Below, piece by piece: positions 8,715 to 19,534 of a stretch of DNA of 64,000 nucleotides. A program made the translations under genes and the position numbers. Origin of the DNA: Spirochaetales bacterium Spiro_07 (GTDB taxonomy: Bacteria > Spirochaetota > Spirochaetia > Treponematales > Treponemataceae); assembly GCA_001603145.1 (NCBI GenBank), contig LVBI01000030.1:2335-66334 (forward strand). The letters are read 5' to 3'. Positions within the stretch are counted from its first letter, which is position 1; each line of letters starts with the position of its first letter. Under the pieces are notes generated by a model. The model searched no databases and had not been told where the DNA came from. It was given only the letters and a program-made list of their open reading frames with translations.

Positions 8715-10046
8715 TTATTTTGCAAGAATTGTTGCAAGTTCCGGATTTTCGGCAAGCTCTTTCTTAAGACCTTCGGCGCGGGCCTTGTTTACATAATCTG
8801 GGCTCTGGAAAGAGTATGTAAAGTTCGTATGAACATCATAAGTGCCCTTCATAAGAGCATAAGCGTCTTCTGTCATTACAAGCTCTTCGTCAGTCGGAAT
8901 TACGAAAATCTTGACCTTTGAATCGTCTGCGCTGATGCATGTTTCAGCGTTGCTTGAGTTTGCAAGCTTGTTCTTTTTCTTATCAAGCTTGATGCCTAGG
9001 AATTCAAGTCCTTCAAGGCATTTTTCGCGGATAAGTGGTGCGTGTTCGCCAACACCGGCTGTGAACACGATTGCTTCTGCGCTGCCGAGGGCAGCCATAT
9101 AAGCGCCGAAATATTTCTTGAGGCGGTAGCATTCCATTTCAACAGCGAGCTTTGCTTTTTCGTCGCCAGCTTCAGCTGCTTTCTGAACATCGCGGCGGTC
9201 TGTGTATTTGCCAGTGATGCCGAGAAGACCAGACTTCTTGTTCATGGCTGTGTCCATTTCAGCTGGTGTCATGCCTGTCTTGCGCATGATGTAGAATGCA
9301 AGAGCAGGATCCATGTCGCCTGTGCGTGTGCCCATTACAAGGCCTTCAAGCGGCGTAATGCCCATTGATGTGTCAAAGCATTTGCCGTTCTTTACGGCGC
9401 ACATTGAAGCACCGTTTCCGATATGCGCAATGATAACGTTTGTATCTTTCGGCTCTTTGTGCAGCAGAACAGATGCACGCTTTGCTGTATAAAGGAAAGA
9501 AGTGCCGTGGAAGCCGTAGCGGCGTGCTGCATATTTTTCGTACCATTCATGCGGAATGGCGTACATAAAGCTTGTGGCAGGCATTGTCTGGTGCCATGCT
9601 GTGTCCATTACGGCGCAGTGCGGCACATCAGGCAGAACTTTCTGTGCGGCTTCAATGCCCATGATGTTTGCAGGGTTGTGAAGCGGACCAAGATCCTGAA
9701 CCGAGCGGAATGTTTCGATGATTTCCGGTGTGCAGATTACAGACTTTGTGAATTTATCGCCGCCATGAAGAACGCGGTGACCAACAGCCTTGATTACGCT
9801 CATGTCGCTGATGACACCAACTTTTGGGTCTGTGATAGCCTGAATGATTAATTCGATTGCTTCTTTGTGTGTCGGGCACGGGCTTTCTTTTACAAACTTG
9901 TCTTTGCCCTTTGCCTTGTGGGTAATGACAGAACCTTCTTGTGTAACGCGCTCAACTACGCCTGATGCAAGAACATCCTTGTTGTCCCAATCGTAAACCT
10001 GATACTTTGCGGAAGAGCTTCCGCAGTTCAAAGTAAGAATGACCAT
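8715..10046 (-). CDS. ackA: Acetate kinase
   Basis: [17 protein letters not shown] start, 'FHGTSFLY', '[24 protein letters not shown]', '[13 protein letters not shown]'. Confidence 0.95.
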   Translation of the reverse strand: MVILTLNCGSSSAKYQVYDWDNKDVLASGVVERVTQEGSVITHKAKGKDKFVKESPCPTHKEAIELIIQAITDPKVGVISDMSVIKAVGHRVLHGGDKFTKSVICTPEIIETFRSVQDLGPLHNPANIMGIEAAQKVLPDVPHCAVMDTAWHQTMPATSFMYAIPHEWYEKYAARRYGFHGTSFLYTAKRASVLLHKEPKDTNVIIAHIGNGASMCAVKNGKCFDTSMGITPLEGLVMGTRTGDMDPALAFYIMRKTGMTPAEMDTAMNKKSGLLGITGKYTDRRDVQKAAEAGDEKAKLAVEMECYRLKKYFGAYMAALGSAEAIVFTAGVGEHAPLIREKCLEGLEFLGIKLDKKKNKLANSSNAETCISADDSKVKIFVIPTDEELVMTEDAYALMKGTYDVHTNFTYSFQSPDYVNKARAEGLKKELAENPELATILAK

Positions 10047-10296
10047 ATGATTCCTCTGTCATGAAAAGTGTACCGCAACGGCTTTCCTGAAAATCAAATA
10101 AAGGTGAAATGCCTGCTGCGGATGATATTTCAGTATAAAGCAAACGGCCAAAAGAGAAAAGATATATGTTTTACCTATAAGGCTTAAAATTCATTTTTTT
10201 CGCGTTGCCGTGGCGGCTTGTTAAACTGCGCTTGCACCTGCATTGCATATGCTTTATACTTGCGTGCAGATTCAACACAGATTAGGGAGATAATCT

Positions 10297-11274
10297 ATGA
10301 AAGTTTTAGTTATCGGCGGCGCAGGCTATATCGGAAGCCATGTCGTAAAGGCTCTTCTTAAAAAAAATCACGAAATTACAGTTTTTGATAATCTTTCATC
10401 TGGCTTGAGGCAGAATCTTTTCAAGCAGAATACTTTTATACACGGTGACATTCTGAACCCTGCACAGCTTGACGCTGCATTTGAGCGCGGCTTTGATGCG
10501 TTCATTCACCTTGCGGCATCAAAAGCTGCCGGCGAATCGATGATTGTGCCGGAAAAATATGCTGTGAACAATATAATCGGAACAATCAACATTCTGAATG
10601 CCGCAATGAAGCACAACTGCAAGAAGATGGTCTTTTCTTCTTCTGCCGCGGTTTTCGGTGCGCCGCAGTATTTGCCGATTGACGAAAAGCATCCGCAGAA
10701 TCCAGAAAATTTTTATGGCTACACCAAGCTTGACATTGAGCATTACCTCGCCTGGTACGACCAAATCCGTGGCTTGAAATATGCTGCTTTGCGCTATTTC
10801 AACGCGGCAGGCTATGACCCTGAAGGAGAGCTTTACGGTCTTGAGCAGAATCCGGCGAACCTTCTGCCTGTTATCATGGAAGTTGCAGCCGGAATGAGAA
10901 AAGAAATGTCGATTTTCGGCAACGATTATGACACACGGGACGGCACTTGTATCCGCGACTATGTGCATGTTGCAGACCTTGCAGACGCTCACGTTAAGGC
11001 GCTTGATTACATTTCAGCAAAGAACGAAAGCCTTACGGTTAATCTCGGCAGTGAAACAGGCATTTCTGTAACTGAAATGGTTGAAGCTGCTCGCCGCATA
11101 ACAGGCAAAGAGATTCCTGCAAAATATGTAGACCGCCGCCCGGGCGATCCGTCTTGTCTTTATGCAACATCTGCGTATGCAAGAGAAAAACTGAACTGGA
11201 AAGCTCAATATTCAGACATTGACACGTTGATAAGCTCAACATGGCAAGCTTATCAGAAAAATTTGGGCAAGTAA
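10297..11274 (+). CDS. galE: UDP-glucose 4-epimerase
   Basis: GGAGYIGSH, 'FSSSAAVFG', YGYTK motif, 'RYFNAAG'. Confidence 0.93.
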   Translation: MKVLVIGGAGYIGSHVVKALLKKNHEITVFDNLSSGLRQNLFKQNTFIHGDILNPAQLDAAFERGFDAFIHLAASKAAGESMIVPEKYAVNNIIGTINILNAAMKHNCKKMVFSSSAAVFGAPQYLPIDEKHPQNPENFYGYTKLDIEHYLAWYDQIRGLKYAALRYFNAAGYDPEGELYGLEQNPANLLPVIMEVAAGMRKEMSIFGNDYDTRDGTCIRDYVHVADLADAHVKALDYISAKNESLTVNLGSETGISVTEMVEAARRITGKEIPAKYVDRRPGDPSCLYATSAYAREKLNWKAQYSDIDTLISSTWQAYQKNLGK

Positions 11275-11325
11275 TTTGAAGTTTTGAAAGGCGCGTTTCT
11301 GAAAAACAGCATAAGAGGCAGTTGA

Positions 11326-12552
11326 ATGAGTGATTTTGAGAAAATTTGCAAATATATCGAAGATAACGCCGCAACAGCGGTTGAGCTTGAAAAGATTCTC
11401 ACAAAGATTCCGGCACTTGCGCCTGAAAGCGGCGGCGACGGCGAAAGCGCAAAATGCAAGGCTTTAGAAGAATTTCTTGCAGCGCACGGCATAACTGATT
11501 TGAAGCATTTCGACGCGCCTGACAGCCGTGTTTCAAGCGGTGTAAGACCGAACCTTGTTGCAACGTTGAAAGGCAGAACAGCAAAAAATCTTTGGATTAT
11601 GTCTCATCTTGATGTTGTTCCTGCCGGAGAAGAGAAGCTGTGGAATACGCCGCCTTTCGAGGTTGTGCAAAAAGACGGCAAGCTTTTCGGGCGCGGTGTC
11701 GAAGACGACCAGCAGGGTATTGTCTGCTCTGTAATGGCGGCTCTTGCGTTGAATGCGTTGAAAATTGAGCCTGAATATACGATAAAACTTTTGTTCGTTG
11801 CTGACGAAGAGGTTGGCTCAAAATACGGCATTGAATATCTTGTAAAGAACCACAAGCTTTTTGCCAAAGACGATTTAATCATAACGCCTGACGGCGGCGA
11901 CCCGAAAGGTGAGACTATTGAAGTTGCAGAGAAAAACCTTCTGTGGCTCAAAGTGCAGACGCACGGCAAGCAGGCACACGGCTCAACGCCGGATGAAGGC
12001 GTGAACGCGCATCTTGCGTCTTGCGCATTGGCATTAAAGATAAACGCGCTTGAAAAAGAGCTTGCCGAGCGGAATCCGCTTTTTTCGCCAGACCGTTCCA
12101 CATTTCAGCCGACCAAAAAAGAAGCGAACGTGCCGAACGTGAACACAATTCCGGGCGACGATGTAATCTATTTCGACTGCCGCATTTTGCCGTGCTATAC
12201 GCTTGACGATGTGCGGAAAACCGTAAAGAAGTGCTGTGACGAAGTTTCAGCTGAATATGGCGTAACCTTCACTTTAAGCGAAGAACAGGCTGTTGAGTCG
12301 CCCGCAACGCCAGAATCTTGCGAAGTTGTGCAGGTGCTTGAAGGTGCTGTGCGCCGTGTCTTGAAACTTGAGCCGCGCATCGTGGGCATCGGCGGCGGAA
12401 CTGTGGCGGCTTGCCTTAGAAGCGCGGGCTACAACGCCGTTGTCTGGAGCAAGCACGACGAAACGATGCATCAGCCGAATGAGTATTGTCTTATTCAAAA
12501 TTTGATAGACGAATCAAAAGTGCTCGCCTCTGTAATGCTGAAAAACGCATAA
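11326..12552 (+). CDS. M20 family metallo-hydrolase (ArgE/DapE type)
   Basis: 'MSHLDVVPAGE', 'GRGVEDDQQG', 'FVADEEVGS', 'HGKQAHGSTP'. Confidence 0.88.
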   Translation: MSDFEKICKYIEDNAATAVELEKILTKIPALAPESGGDGESAKCKALEEFLAAHGITDLKHFDAPDSRVSSGVRPNLVATLKGRTAKNLWIMSHLDVVPAGEEKLWNTPPFEVVQKDGKLFGRGVEDDQQGIVCSVMAALALNALKIEPEYTIKLLFVADEEVGSKYGIEYLVKNHKLFAKDDLIITPDGGDPKGETIEVAEKNLLWLKVQTHGKQAHGSTPDEGVNAHLASCALALKINALEKELAERNPLFSPDRSTFQPTKKEANVPNVNTIPGDDVIYFDCRILPCYTLDDVRKTVKKCCDEVSAEYGVTFTLSEEQAVESPATPESCEVVQVLEGAVRRVLKLEPRIVGIGGGTVAACLRSAGYNAVVWSKHDETMHQPNEYCLIQNLIDESKVLASVMLKNA

Positions 12553-12597
12553 AAATGGCAAGCTGCAAAATCTAAACTAATCTTTGATAAAACGCAG

Positions 12598-12622
12598 ATG
12601 CTGAACCAAGTTCAGCATGACA
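12598..12622. repeat. REP-like palindrome (ATGCTGAACcaaGTTCAGCATGAC)
   Basis: Inverted repeat with GAC tail, intergenic. Confidence 0.65.
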
Positions 12623-12710
12623 AATCTTTTTAGGCAGCCTCATCTTTTAGATTGCCGTGTCCTTAGCAACGATTTTTCAACCGAGCACGGCGATGGAATC
12701 AGTTTTGAGT

Positions 12711-13778
12711 TTATCTAACTTTGAAGATGATGCCGACTACGGCGATTGTAATCAGGAGCTGTATAATCATGAATTTCAGCATAACCTGAGTTGGCGACCA
12801 GTTGTGGTTTTTTCTCATGTGGTCGTGCAGCGGAAACCTGATGTTTGTGAAAATCTTTATCTTGAAGAATCTGAGCAGTGCAACTTTCAAAAGTCCCATG
12901 CCACCGTTCACCATTATAATAGAAGAAGTTGCAAGAATTAGGAAAGGGTTGCCGCTTATCATAACCGCGCAGCCTATAAAAAAACCGAGCGCACGGCTTC
13001 CGGCATCGCCCATGAGGACTTTGCTTGGATATGCGTTGTGCCACAAATAGCCCATGAGCACGCCGCAAAGCGAGAATGTGATGATTGCCCAAGAAGCACC
13101 GCCCGCCATTGTCGGAACGAGCAGATATTCAGCTATATCTTTATGCCCCAGAATGAAATAGAAGATTACGCCCATCGTGCCAAGCCCGATTAGAACGAGC
13201 GTGCTTGAAAGGCCGTCAACGCCGTCTGTGCAGTTCGTGGTGTTTATTGAAGCCCAGAGAAGCACCGTAGAAACAATCGCAAAAACAACCGGATGCACCG
13301 CAATCTGTTTTGAGGCAAATGGAAGCCAGAAAAGAATTTCCTGATTGATTCCGCCTTTGCGCAAAAACAGCATGGCCGCGGTTGCTGCAAGGCAAAGCAG
13401 AAGGTCGAGCGCGGCCTTTCTGTATTCGCCCCAGCTTTTGATGCTTCTGTCGTCAAGAAAGCCTGTAAGCATTGTAAGCCACGTCAAAATTATGATAGCA
13501 ACTTGCAAAGCGTTCACCGGCGCGAACACAAGCGCGATTATCACGAAAAAGCTTATGAACACAACGCCTGCGCCAGTCGGCTTGCCTTTTGCGGCTTCGG
13601 CATGAATCGTGAATTCTCTGCCGCGGTCGCATGGCAGCCATTTATAGAATTTTGGCAAAAGCAAGCTCGTAAGGAAAAATCCTGCATACAATGCAAGGCA
13701 TATAAGCACGGCGTTTGACTGCAAAAGCCGCGCAGGCCCGAAAATCGGAACAAGATATTGTGCAAGATTATAAAGCAT
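12711..13778 (-). CDS. mraY: Phospho-N-acetylmuramoyl-pentapeptide-transferase (MraY family)
   Basis: Multi-TM; 'KGKPTGAGV', 'GFLDDRSIK', 'NTTNCTDGVDGLSS', 'GDAGSRALGFFIG', 'FPLHDHMRKNHNWSPTQV'. Confidence 0.85.
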   Translation of the reverse strand: MLYNLAQYLVPIFGPARLLQSNAVLICLALYAGFFLTSLLLPKFYKWLPCDRGREFTIHAEAAKGKPTGAGVVFISFFVIIALVFAPVNALQVAIIILTWLTMLTGFLDDRSIKSWGEYRKAALDLLLCLAATAAMLFLRKGGINQEILFWLPFASKQIAVHPVVFAIVSTVLLWASINTTNCTDGVDGLSSTLVLIGLGTMGVIFYFILGHKDIAEYLLVPTMAGGASWAIITFSLCGVLMGYLWHNAYPSKVLMGDAGSRALGFFIGCAVMISGNPFLILATSSIIMVNGGMGLLKVALLRFFKIKIFTNIRFPLHDHMRKNHNWSPTQVMLKFMIIQLLITIAVVGIIFKVR

Positions 13779-13862
13779 TATGCCTCCATAGCGGCTTTTG
13801 CCGTTTTGTCAAAATATTCAGCAGCCCGAAAGCCGAAACATTTCAGGCTGTTTCTGTCTTAA

Positions 13863-15542
13863 TTAGTGCTTGAAGTGGCGTGTTCCGGTGAATACCATCG
13901 CGATGCCGTACTTGTTGCAGGCATCGATGCATTCCTGGTCGCGGATTGAGCCGCCCGGTGTTACAATTGCCTTAATGCCGAATTCGTTTGCCTTTTCAAC
14001 ATTGTCTGCAAACGGGAAGAACGCATCGCTGATGAGCACTTCTGCATTGCCGATGCCGAGCGCCTGTGTCTTTTCTTTGGCGCGCGTCAAAGCCTGCTCT
14101 GCTGCCCAGATGCGGTTTGTCTGGCCACAGCCGATGCCGTAAGCTGTTCTGTTCTTTACAACGAGAATTGCGTTTGACTTTGCGAACATGGCAACTGTCA
14201 TGCCGAAAGCCATTTCGTCAATCTGAGCTTGTGTAGGCTTTGCTTTTGTAACGATATCCCACTTTTCAAAAAGCACGTTGTCGCGGTTCTGAACGAGAAG
14301 ACCGCCCGCAACGCTCATGCATTCATAATCATCATCGGCTGAAATTTCAGCTGTTATGAGGCGCAGGTTCTTTTTGGCAGCAAAAACTTCGAGAGCATCG
14401 TCTGTAAAGCCAGGCGCAACGATAACTTCAAGAAAGCATTTCACCATTTCTTCGGCACAAGCCTTGTCGATGACCGCGCTGCAGCCTACGATGCCGCCGA
14501 AAATTGAAACCGGGTCGCAGTCGAATGTCTGTTTATAGCTTTCAAGCGGTGTTGCGCCAAGCGATGCGCCGCACGGCGTGTTGTGCTTCAATGCGATTGT
14601 GAACACGCTGTTTGATGCGCCGGCAAAGCTTGCAGTAATCGGCTTGCCTTTCGGTGCGGCCTTGTTACCGTCGGCATCTTTTCCGCAGATAATTCCGTCA
14701 TATTCTGAATAATCTGTGCCGTTTACAGGCGAAGCGTTCTTTACAAAGTGGTTGAAAGCGCAAACGCCTTTCCAAGCTACGTCAAGGTCGCGAATGTTGT
14801 TGTAAGAAAGCTCTTTGCCCTGAAGCTGCTTCATGCCGGCAAAAGCGCCTTTCTTGTCTGCCGTAACGTAAAGCGCGGCTTTCTGGTGGCTGTTCTCGCC
14901 GTAGCGCAAAGACTGGCTTTTTACAAGCGGCATGTCATAATATTGCGGCAGCTCTTCTTCAAGCATGAATCTTGAAACGGCTGCATCATAAGCTGATGTA
15001 AGGTTAAAGACTTTTCCGGCAAGGCAGCGCTTGAAAGAAGCTTCAATCTTGCCAACGTCTTGGTTTGTCTTGTCGAGATTTGCCTTAACTTCGGCATAAT
15101 CAGCCGGGTCGGTCAAAACCAGAACGTCGTTGTGGTTTTTTGCAGCGGCTCTAAGCATTGTCGGACCGCCGATGTCGATGAATTCGACAGTTTCTTCAAA
15201 TGTAAGCCCTGCCTGAACTTTCTCAAAGAATGGGTACAAGTTTACGCAGACCAAATCGATTGGGGCTACGCCTAAATCGTTTATTGTTTTCATGTGCTGA
15301 TCATTTGCACGTATGGCAAGCAGACCTGCATGAATCATCGGGTGCAAAGTCTTTACGCGGCCGTCAAGACATTCCGGAAAGCCTGTGACAGAAGAAACAT
15401 CTGTAACTGCAACACCGTTTTCTGCAAGATGCTTCTTAGTTCCTCCGGTTGAAAGAATCTCCCAGCCGTTCTTTTCAAGGTACTGTGCCAAGTCGAGCAC
15501 GCCGTCTTTGTAGAATACACTGATTAGAGCGCGTTTTTTCAT
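13863..15542 (-). CDS. purH: Bifunctional AICAR formyltransferase / IMP cyclohydrolase
   Basis: 'ILSTGGTKKHL', 'GRVKTLHPMIHAGLLA', 'RYGENSHQKAA', 'LKHNTPCG'. Confidence 0.95.
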   Translation of the reverse strand: MKKRALISVFYKDGVLDLAQYLEKNGWEILSTGGTKKHLAENGVAVTDVSSVTGFPECLDGRVKTLHPMIHAGLLAIRANDQHMKTINDLGVAPIDLVCVNLYPFFEKVQAGLTFEETVEFIDIGGPTMLRAAAKNHNDVLVLTDPADYAEVKANLDKTNQDVGKIEASFKRCLAGKVFNLTSAYDAAVSRFMLEEELPQYYDMPLVKSQSLRYGENSHQKAALYVTADKKGAFAGMKQLQGKELSYNNIRDLDVAWKGVCAFNHFVKNASPVNGTDYSEYDGIICGKDADGNKAAPKGKPITASFAGASNSVFTIALKHNTPCGASLGATPLESYKQTFDCDPVSIFGGIVGCSAVIDKACAEEMVKCFLEVIVAPGFTDDALEVFAAKKNLRLITAEISADDDYECMSVAGGLLVQNRDNVLFEKWDIVTKAKPTQAQIDEMAFGMTVAMFAKSNAILVVKNRTAYGIGCGQTNRIWAAEQALTRAKEKTQALGIGNAEVLISDAFFPFADNVEKANEFGIKAIVTPGGSIRDQECIDACNKYGIAMVFTGTRHFKH

Positions 15543-15716
15543 TTGATTTGTTCCTGTTTGTTGTATTTTCGTGCAAATGTTACCATATAATACATTGTTT
15601 GTGAAGCTTTTAACAGAAAGCGCATCGTTTTCATCAGCTTAAAAAAAATGAATGAAACGCCTGAAATGTGCTATAATTTTTAGCGGAAAATCGAATTTTA
15701 AAGGTTGGAGATAAAA

Positions 15717-16301
15717 ATGAAAGCGATTGTATTTTTGGCAGACGGCTTTGAAGAAGTTGAGGCTTTGATGCCTGTTGATTATTTGCGCCGCGCAGGTGTT
15801 GAAGTAACTGTTGCAGGCGTTTCTAAAAAAGAAATAACCGGCTCGCACGGCATAAAAGTCTGCGCCGATGCTGTTGCGGCAGAATCTCTTTTGAGCGAAA
15901 AATTTGACGCACTTATTGCGCCGGGCGGAATGCTGGGCTCTTCAAACCTTGCCGCTTCGCCGGTAGTTGAAAAGCTCTTTAAAGACGGCGAAAACCGCGG
16001 TGCAGTTGTTGCCGCTATTTGTGCCGCGCCTGTCGTGGTGCTCGCAAAAGCGGGGCTGCTGAAAAACCGCCGCTACACATGCTATCCCACAATGGAAAAC
16101 GACTTGGAGAAATTTGCGGGCAGCAACTATAAGGCTTTGACTGAAGGCTCGGTTCACTTAGAAGAGCGCGTCGTTGTTGACGGCAACTTGGTTACGGCAA
16201 GAGGGGCGGGCGTTGCAGAAGAATTTGCGCTTGCATTGGTTGAAAAGCTTGCAGGCAAAGCCGCCCGCGATAATTTGCACAAAGGCATTGTCGCAAGATA
16301 A
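15717..16301 (+). CDS. DJ-1/PfpI family protein
   Basis: 'FLADGFEEVEALMPVD', 'APGGMLGS', 'VAAICAAPVVLA' nucleophile elbow; start moved to ATG 15717. Confidence 0.9.
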   Translation: MKAIVFLADGFEEVEALMPVDYLRRAGVEVTVAGVSKKEITGSHGIKVCADAVAAESLLSEKFDALIAPGGMLGSSNLAASPVVEKLFKDGENRGAVVAAICAAPVVVLAKAGLLKNRRYTCYPTMENDLEKFAGSNYKALTEGSVHLEERVVVDGNLVTARGAGVAEEFALALVEKLAGKAARDNLHKGIVAR

Positions 16302-16334
16302 AGCTTAGTCCGTGCTTCGGCTTCGCGGCTGTGC

Positions 16335-18566
16335 TCATTCGTCGTCGGTGACTTCTTCGAGTTCTTCAAGCTCTTCGGCTTCTTCGATGTCGTCAATGCT
16401 TGCGCCGGAATTGTGCGCTTCTTCAGCTTGAACCGGAGCTTTATAGATTTTTTCAGACTTTGCGCTTCGCTTTAGCACGATAATCGTGATGTCGTCTTTA
16501 AGCGGCGCATCGTCAACAAAAATCATAAAGTCTCTTAAGACAGAAGCAAGCTTCTTTTCGGCGCTGCCTGATTCGGCATGTGCAAAGCTATATTTTAAGC
16601 GGTGCAGACCGTAGTCTTGCCCAGAAAGATTCTGCGCTTCTGTTATGCCGTCTGTGTAAAAAAGCATACTGTCGTTTTCGTTCATGCCGAATTCGACAGT
16701 CTGAAAATGAACGTCAAGCCCCGCGATGCCGATCATTCCGCATTGAAGCTTTGACCTTTCAGGCGCAAGCGCAATTGCATTGTCTGTGCCTATTCTGTGC
16801 AGAAGCGGCGGCGGGTTGCCAGCGTTTACAAGCTCAATCATACCTTCTTGCCCGGCAATGTCGTTCATGCGTATCATCGCGCCGGTCAAATAATTTTCTA
16901 TGCTGCCCTTTGCGCGGATGATGTTGTCGTTAATTTTTATCATTACATCGCTCAGCTGGCTGTCAAGATTATCTCTGTAAGTGTTGAAAATTATGTTCTT
17001 GGCAAGCATCGTAACAAGACCGGCCGCAATTCCGTGACCAGAAACATCAAAAAGGCCAAGCCCCGACAGCTTGTCGTTGAATACATAAAAATCGTACAAA
17101 TCGCCAGAAACGCCGGAAAGCGGCTTGAAATAAATTGCAATTTCCCAGCCGTTCTTGACCGAAACTTCCTGGGGATAAAAGCTCCGCTGAACATGCGTCG
17201 CAAGATCCATGTCCCTTACGTTCTGGGCGTGCTCTGTTTCAAGGCGGCTGTTCGCTTCGGCAAGAGCTTTGGTGCGTTGATCTACTTCAATCTCAAGTTT
17301 TTCTGAAAGGAATTCAGCCTGACGGCGTGCCTGTGTATAACGTTCTGCAAGAATAAGCAGAAATGCTATGATTGAAGCCTGCCAGCCATAAATTGTGAAA
17401 AACGGCATTGTAGTCATTTCAAAAACAACATGAACAAACAAGTCGATAAAAACGCAGATTATAACAGGTGCAAAACCTATCAGCAGCAGAATAACTTCCT
17501 TGCGATTTTCGAGGAGAGCCTGTATTACAGACCATATTCCAAAGCTAAGCTGAAAAAACGCAAAGCCGAAAATTACCGGAAGCAGCAGTGAGAATGTTCT
17601 TAAATCCTGCAAAGTGACTGTGTTAATCAGTGCTGCTACAAGCAGTGCAATTCTTACAACCTTTACATAAATTGAATCCTCAAATTTTAAGAAAACTCTT
17701 ATGAATGATGTAGCCAGATAAACATCAATAAAGGCTGCAATGCCCATTGTCAGTTTCCTGAATGATAAGAGTGTTCCTACTCCAACTAGCCAAGGCAGTT
17801 CGCTTATGCAGAACGGAAAGAGATAAACTGAAGAAACAAAACACATGAGCGAATAGTACAGATACTCTTTTTCTGTGGTGCGGCGTATAAACAGGAAAAG
17901 ATAGAAAAAACCTATAAGGATAATTGCATCCGAAAAGACCAGATTCATGGTTGAGTGCGTGTAAGTGAACTTACGGGCAGTTATGTACACGTCGTCATAA
18001 AGCCCGATAAACGGCATACCGCGAATGTTGCCGCCGCCGTTGCACCAAACTTTTATGATAAGCTCATTTGTGCCTGCCATGCGCAGGCAGGATTGCGGAA
18101 TGTGGAAATATGAAGCGCCTGTGCCCTGTGAATATTCATTAGGCGGAAAACGTCCGCAGTTACCGATTTCAACTCCGTTTATATGAATTGAACATGCAAT
18201 TTCAACGTTTCCGATATAAAGGCCGAGTGTCTGGTTCTGCATAGACTGCGGAATTGTGAACGAGTTCTGAATCCAGACGTAGCCTTTGCGTTCAGGCAGA
18301 AGCTTTGAAAGGTTGTGCACCTTGCTTGTTTCAAGCGGCGTAAAATCTGTGTTTTGAAAATATGGCGATGCCCATGTCCAGCCGTTTTCAAAAGTTATGC
18401 GCTCGGATTGATTGCGCGCACAGCCCGAAAAGAGCAGCGTACATACTGTGCCTAAAACGAGGAGAATTGTGATTTTCTGAACAGCGTTTCTGCGCCCGAA
18501 CATACGTTTCCTTTTGCACCGGTTGCAGGCTGCTTTGCAAAAATTGCGCAATCTGTCAGATAGCAA
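16335..18566 (-). CDS. PP2C-type SpoIIE/RsbU phosphatase with 7TM sensory region
   Basis: Signal/lipobox-like N-terminus, carbohydrate-binding-like extracellular region, TM segments, 'DMDLATHVQRSFYP', 'GDLYDFY...FDVSGHGIAAGLVT', 'DDITIIVLKR'. Confidence 0.88.
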   Translation of the reverse strand: MLSDRLRNFCKAACNRCKRKRMFGRRNAVQKITILLVLGTVCTLLFSGCARNQSERITFENGWTWASPYFQNTDFTPLETSKVHNLSKLLPERKGYVWIQNSFTIPQSMQNQTLGLYIGNVEIACSIHINGVEIGNCGRFPPNEYSQGTGASYFHIPQSCLRMAGTNELIIKVWCNGGGNIRGMPFIGLYDDVYITARKFTYTHSTMNLVFSDAIILIGFFYLFLFIRRTTEKEYLYYSLMCFVSSVYLFPFCISELPWLVGVGTLLSFRKLTMGIAAFIDVYLATSFIRVFLKFEDSIYVKVVRIALLVAALINTVTLQDLRTFSLLLPVIFGFAFFQLSFGIWSVIQALLENRKEVILLLIGFAPVIICVFIDLFVHVVFEMTTMPFFTIYGWQASIIAFLLILAERYTQARRQAEFLSEKLEIEVDQRTKALAEANSRLETEHAQNVRDMDLATHVQRSFYPQEVSVKNGWEIAIYFKPLSGVSGDLYDFYVFNDKLSGLGLFDVSGHGIAAGLVTMLAKNIIFNTYRDNLDSQLSDVMIKINDNIIRAKGSIENYLTGAMIRMNDIAGQEGMIELVNAGNPPPLLHRIGTDNAIALAPERSKLQCGMIGIAGLDVHFQTVEFGMNENDSMLFYTDGITEAQNLSGQDYGLHRLKYSFAHAESGSAEKKLASVLRDFMIFVDDAPLKDDITIIVLKRSAKSEKIYKAPVQAEEAHNSGASIDDIEEAEELEELEEVTDDE

Positions 18567-18719
18567 ACCGGATTGTCAGACAATTAAGTATACACGATTT
18601 TTTAGGGATTTTCGAGATTTTTTACAAAAAAACATCAATTTGTCTTTAGTTCTTTTCTGTGTTAAAATAAATATCGTCCTTTTATGTGAAAAATCTATGA
18701 AAATATCATTGGAGAAAGT

Positions 18720-19478
18720 ATGGCTGAACAGGAATGGTTTGAAAAAGAAAAATTCTGGCTTGAATACGGGCCGATTATGTTTGATTCGCAGCATTGGGCA
18801 GAAGCGCCGGGCGTTGCTGAAGCTGTCTGCAAAATTGCAGGACTTTCTGCCGGTTCAAGCATTCTTGATGCGTGCTGCGGGCCGGGCAGAATCAGCGTGG
18901 AGCTTGCGTTGCTGGGCTTAAAAGTTACTGGCGTTGACATAATGCAGCCGTTCTTAGACGCGGCAAAAGAAACAGCCGAAGATGAGGGCGTTAATCTTGA
19001 ATTGATTCGCGCCGACATGCGCACGTTTGAAACTGAAAAGAAATTCGATGCGGCTTGCAACTTGTACACGTCTTTCGGCTATTGCAGCTCAATAGAAGAA
19101 GACTTGAAAATCTTGAAGAGCATCGCCAAATGCCTCAAGCCGGGCGCGTGCTTCATCCTTGAAGCTTTGGGGCGCGAAGTGGCCGTGCGCAACTTTATCG
19201 AAGGCGAATGGTTTGAGCGTGCCGGAAAGACGGTGCTGACAGAATTCACTGTTGAAGGCGCATGGGAAGGCTTGCGCTCGCGCTGGATTTTGATTGACAA
19301 TAAGACAGGCAAACGCTTCGAGCACTGCTTTGTGCAGCGGCTTTATTCTGCGGCAGAGCTTAAAAAGCTTATGCTCGGCTTCGGCTTTGAGTCTGTTGAT
19401 ATTTACGGCGGCTTTGACCTTTCAAAGTATGACCAGAACGCAAAGACCATGGTGCTTGTTGCTCATACGCCACGCTGA
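18720..19478 (+). CDS. Class I SAM-dependent methyltransferase
   Basis: 'ILDACCGPGRISVELALLGLKVTGVDIM'. Confidence 0.88.
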   Translation: MAEQEWFEKEKFWLEYGPIMFDSQHWAEAPGVAEAVCKIAGLSAGSSILDACCGPGRISVELALLGLKVTGVDIMQPFLDAAKETAEDEGVNLELIRADMRTFETEKKFDAACNLYTSFGYCSSIEEDLKILKSIAKCLKPGACFILEALGREVAVRNFIEGEWFERAGKTVLTEFTVEGAWEGLRSRWILIDNKTGKRFEHCFVQRLYSAAELKKLMLGFGFESVDIYGGFDLSKYDQNAKTMVLVAHTPR

Positions 19479-19534
19479 AAATTCTGCACAAGAATTCCGA
19501 AAAGTAAATTCACCAAAAGCATGTGGAGGGTTTT

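Noticed and set aside
11604-12101. 165-aa minus-strand ORF
   Set aside because: Antisense shadow of the M20 hydrolase gene
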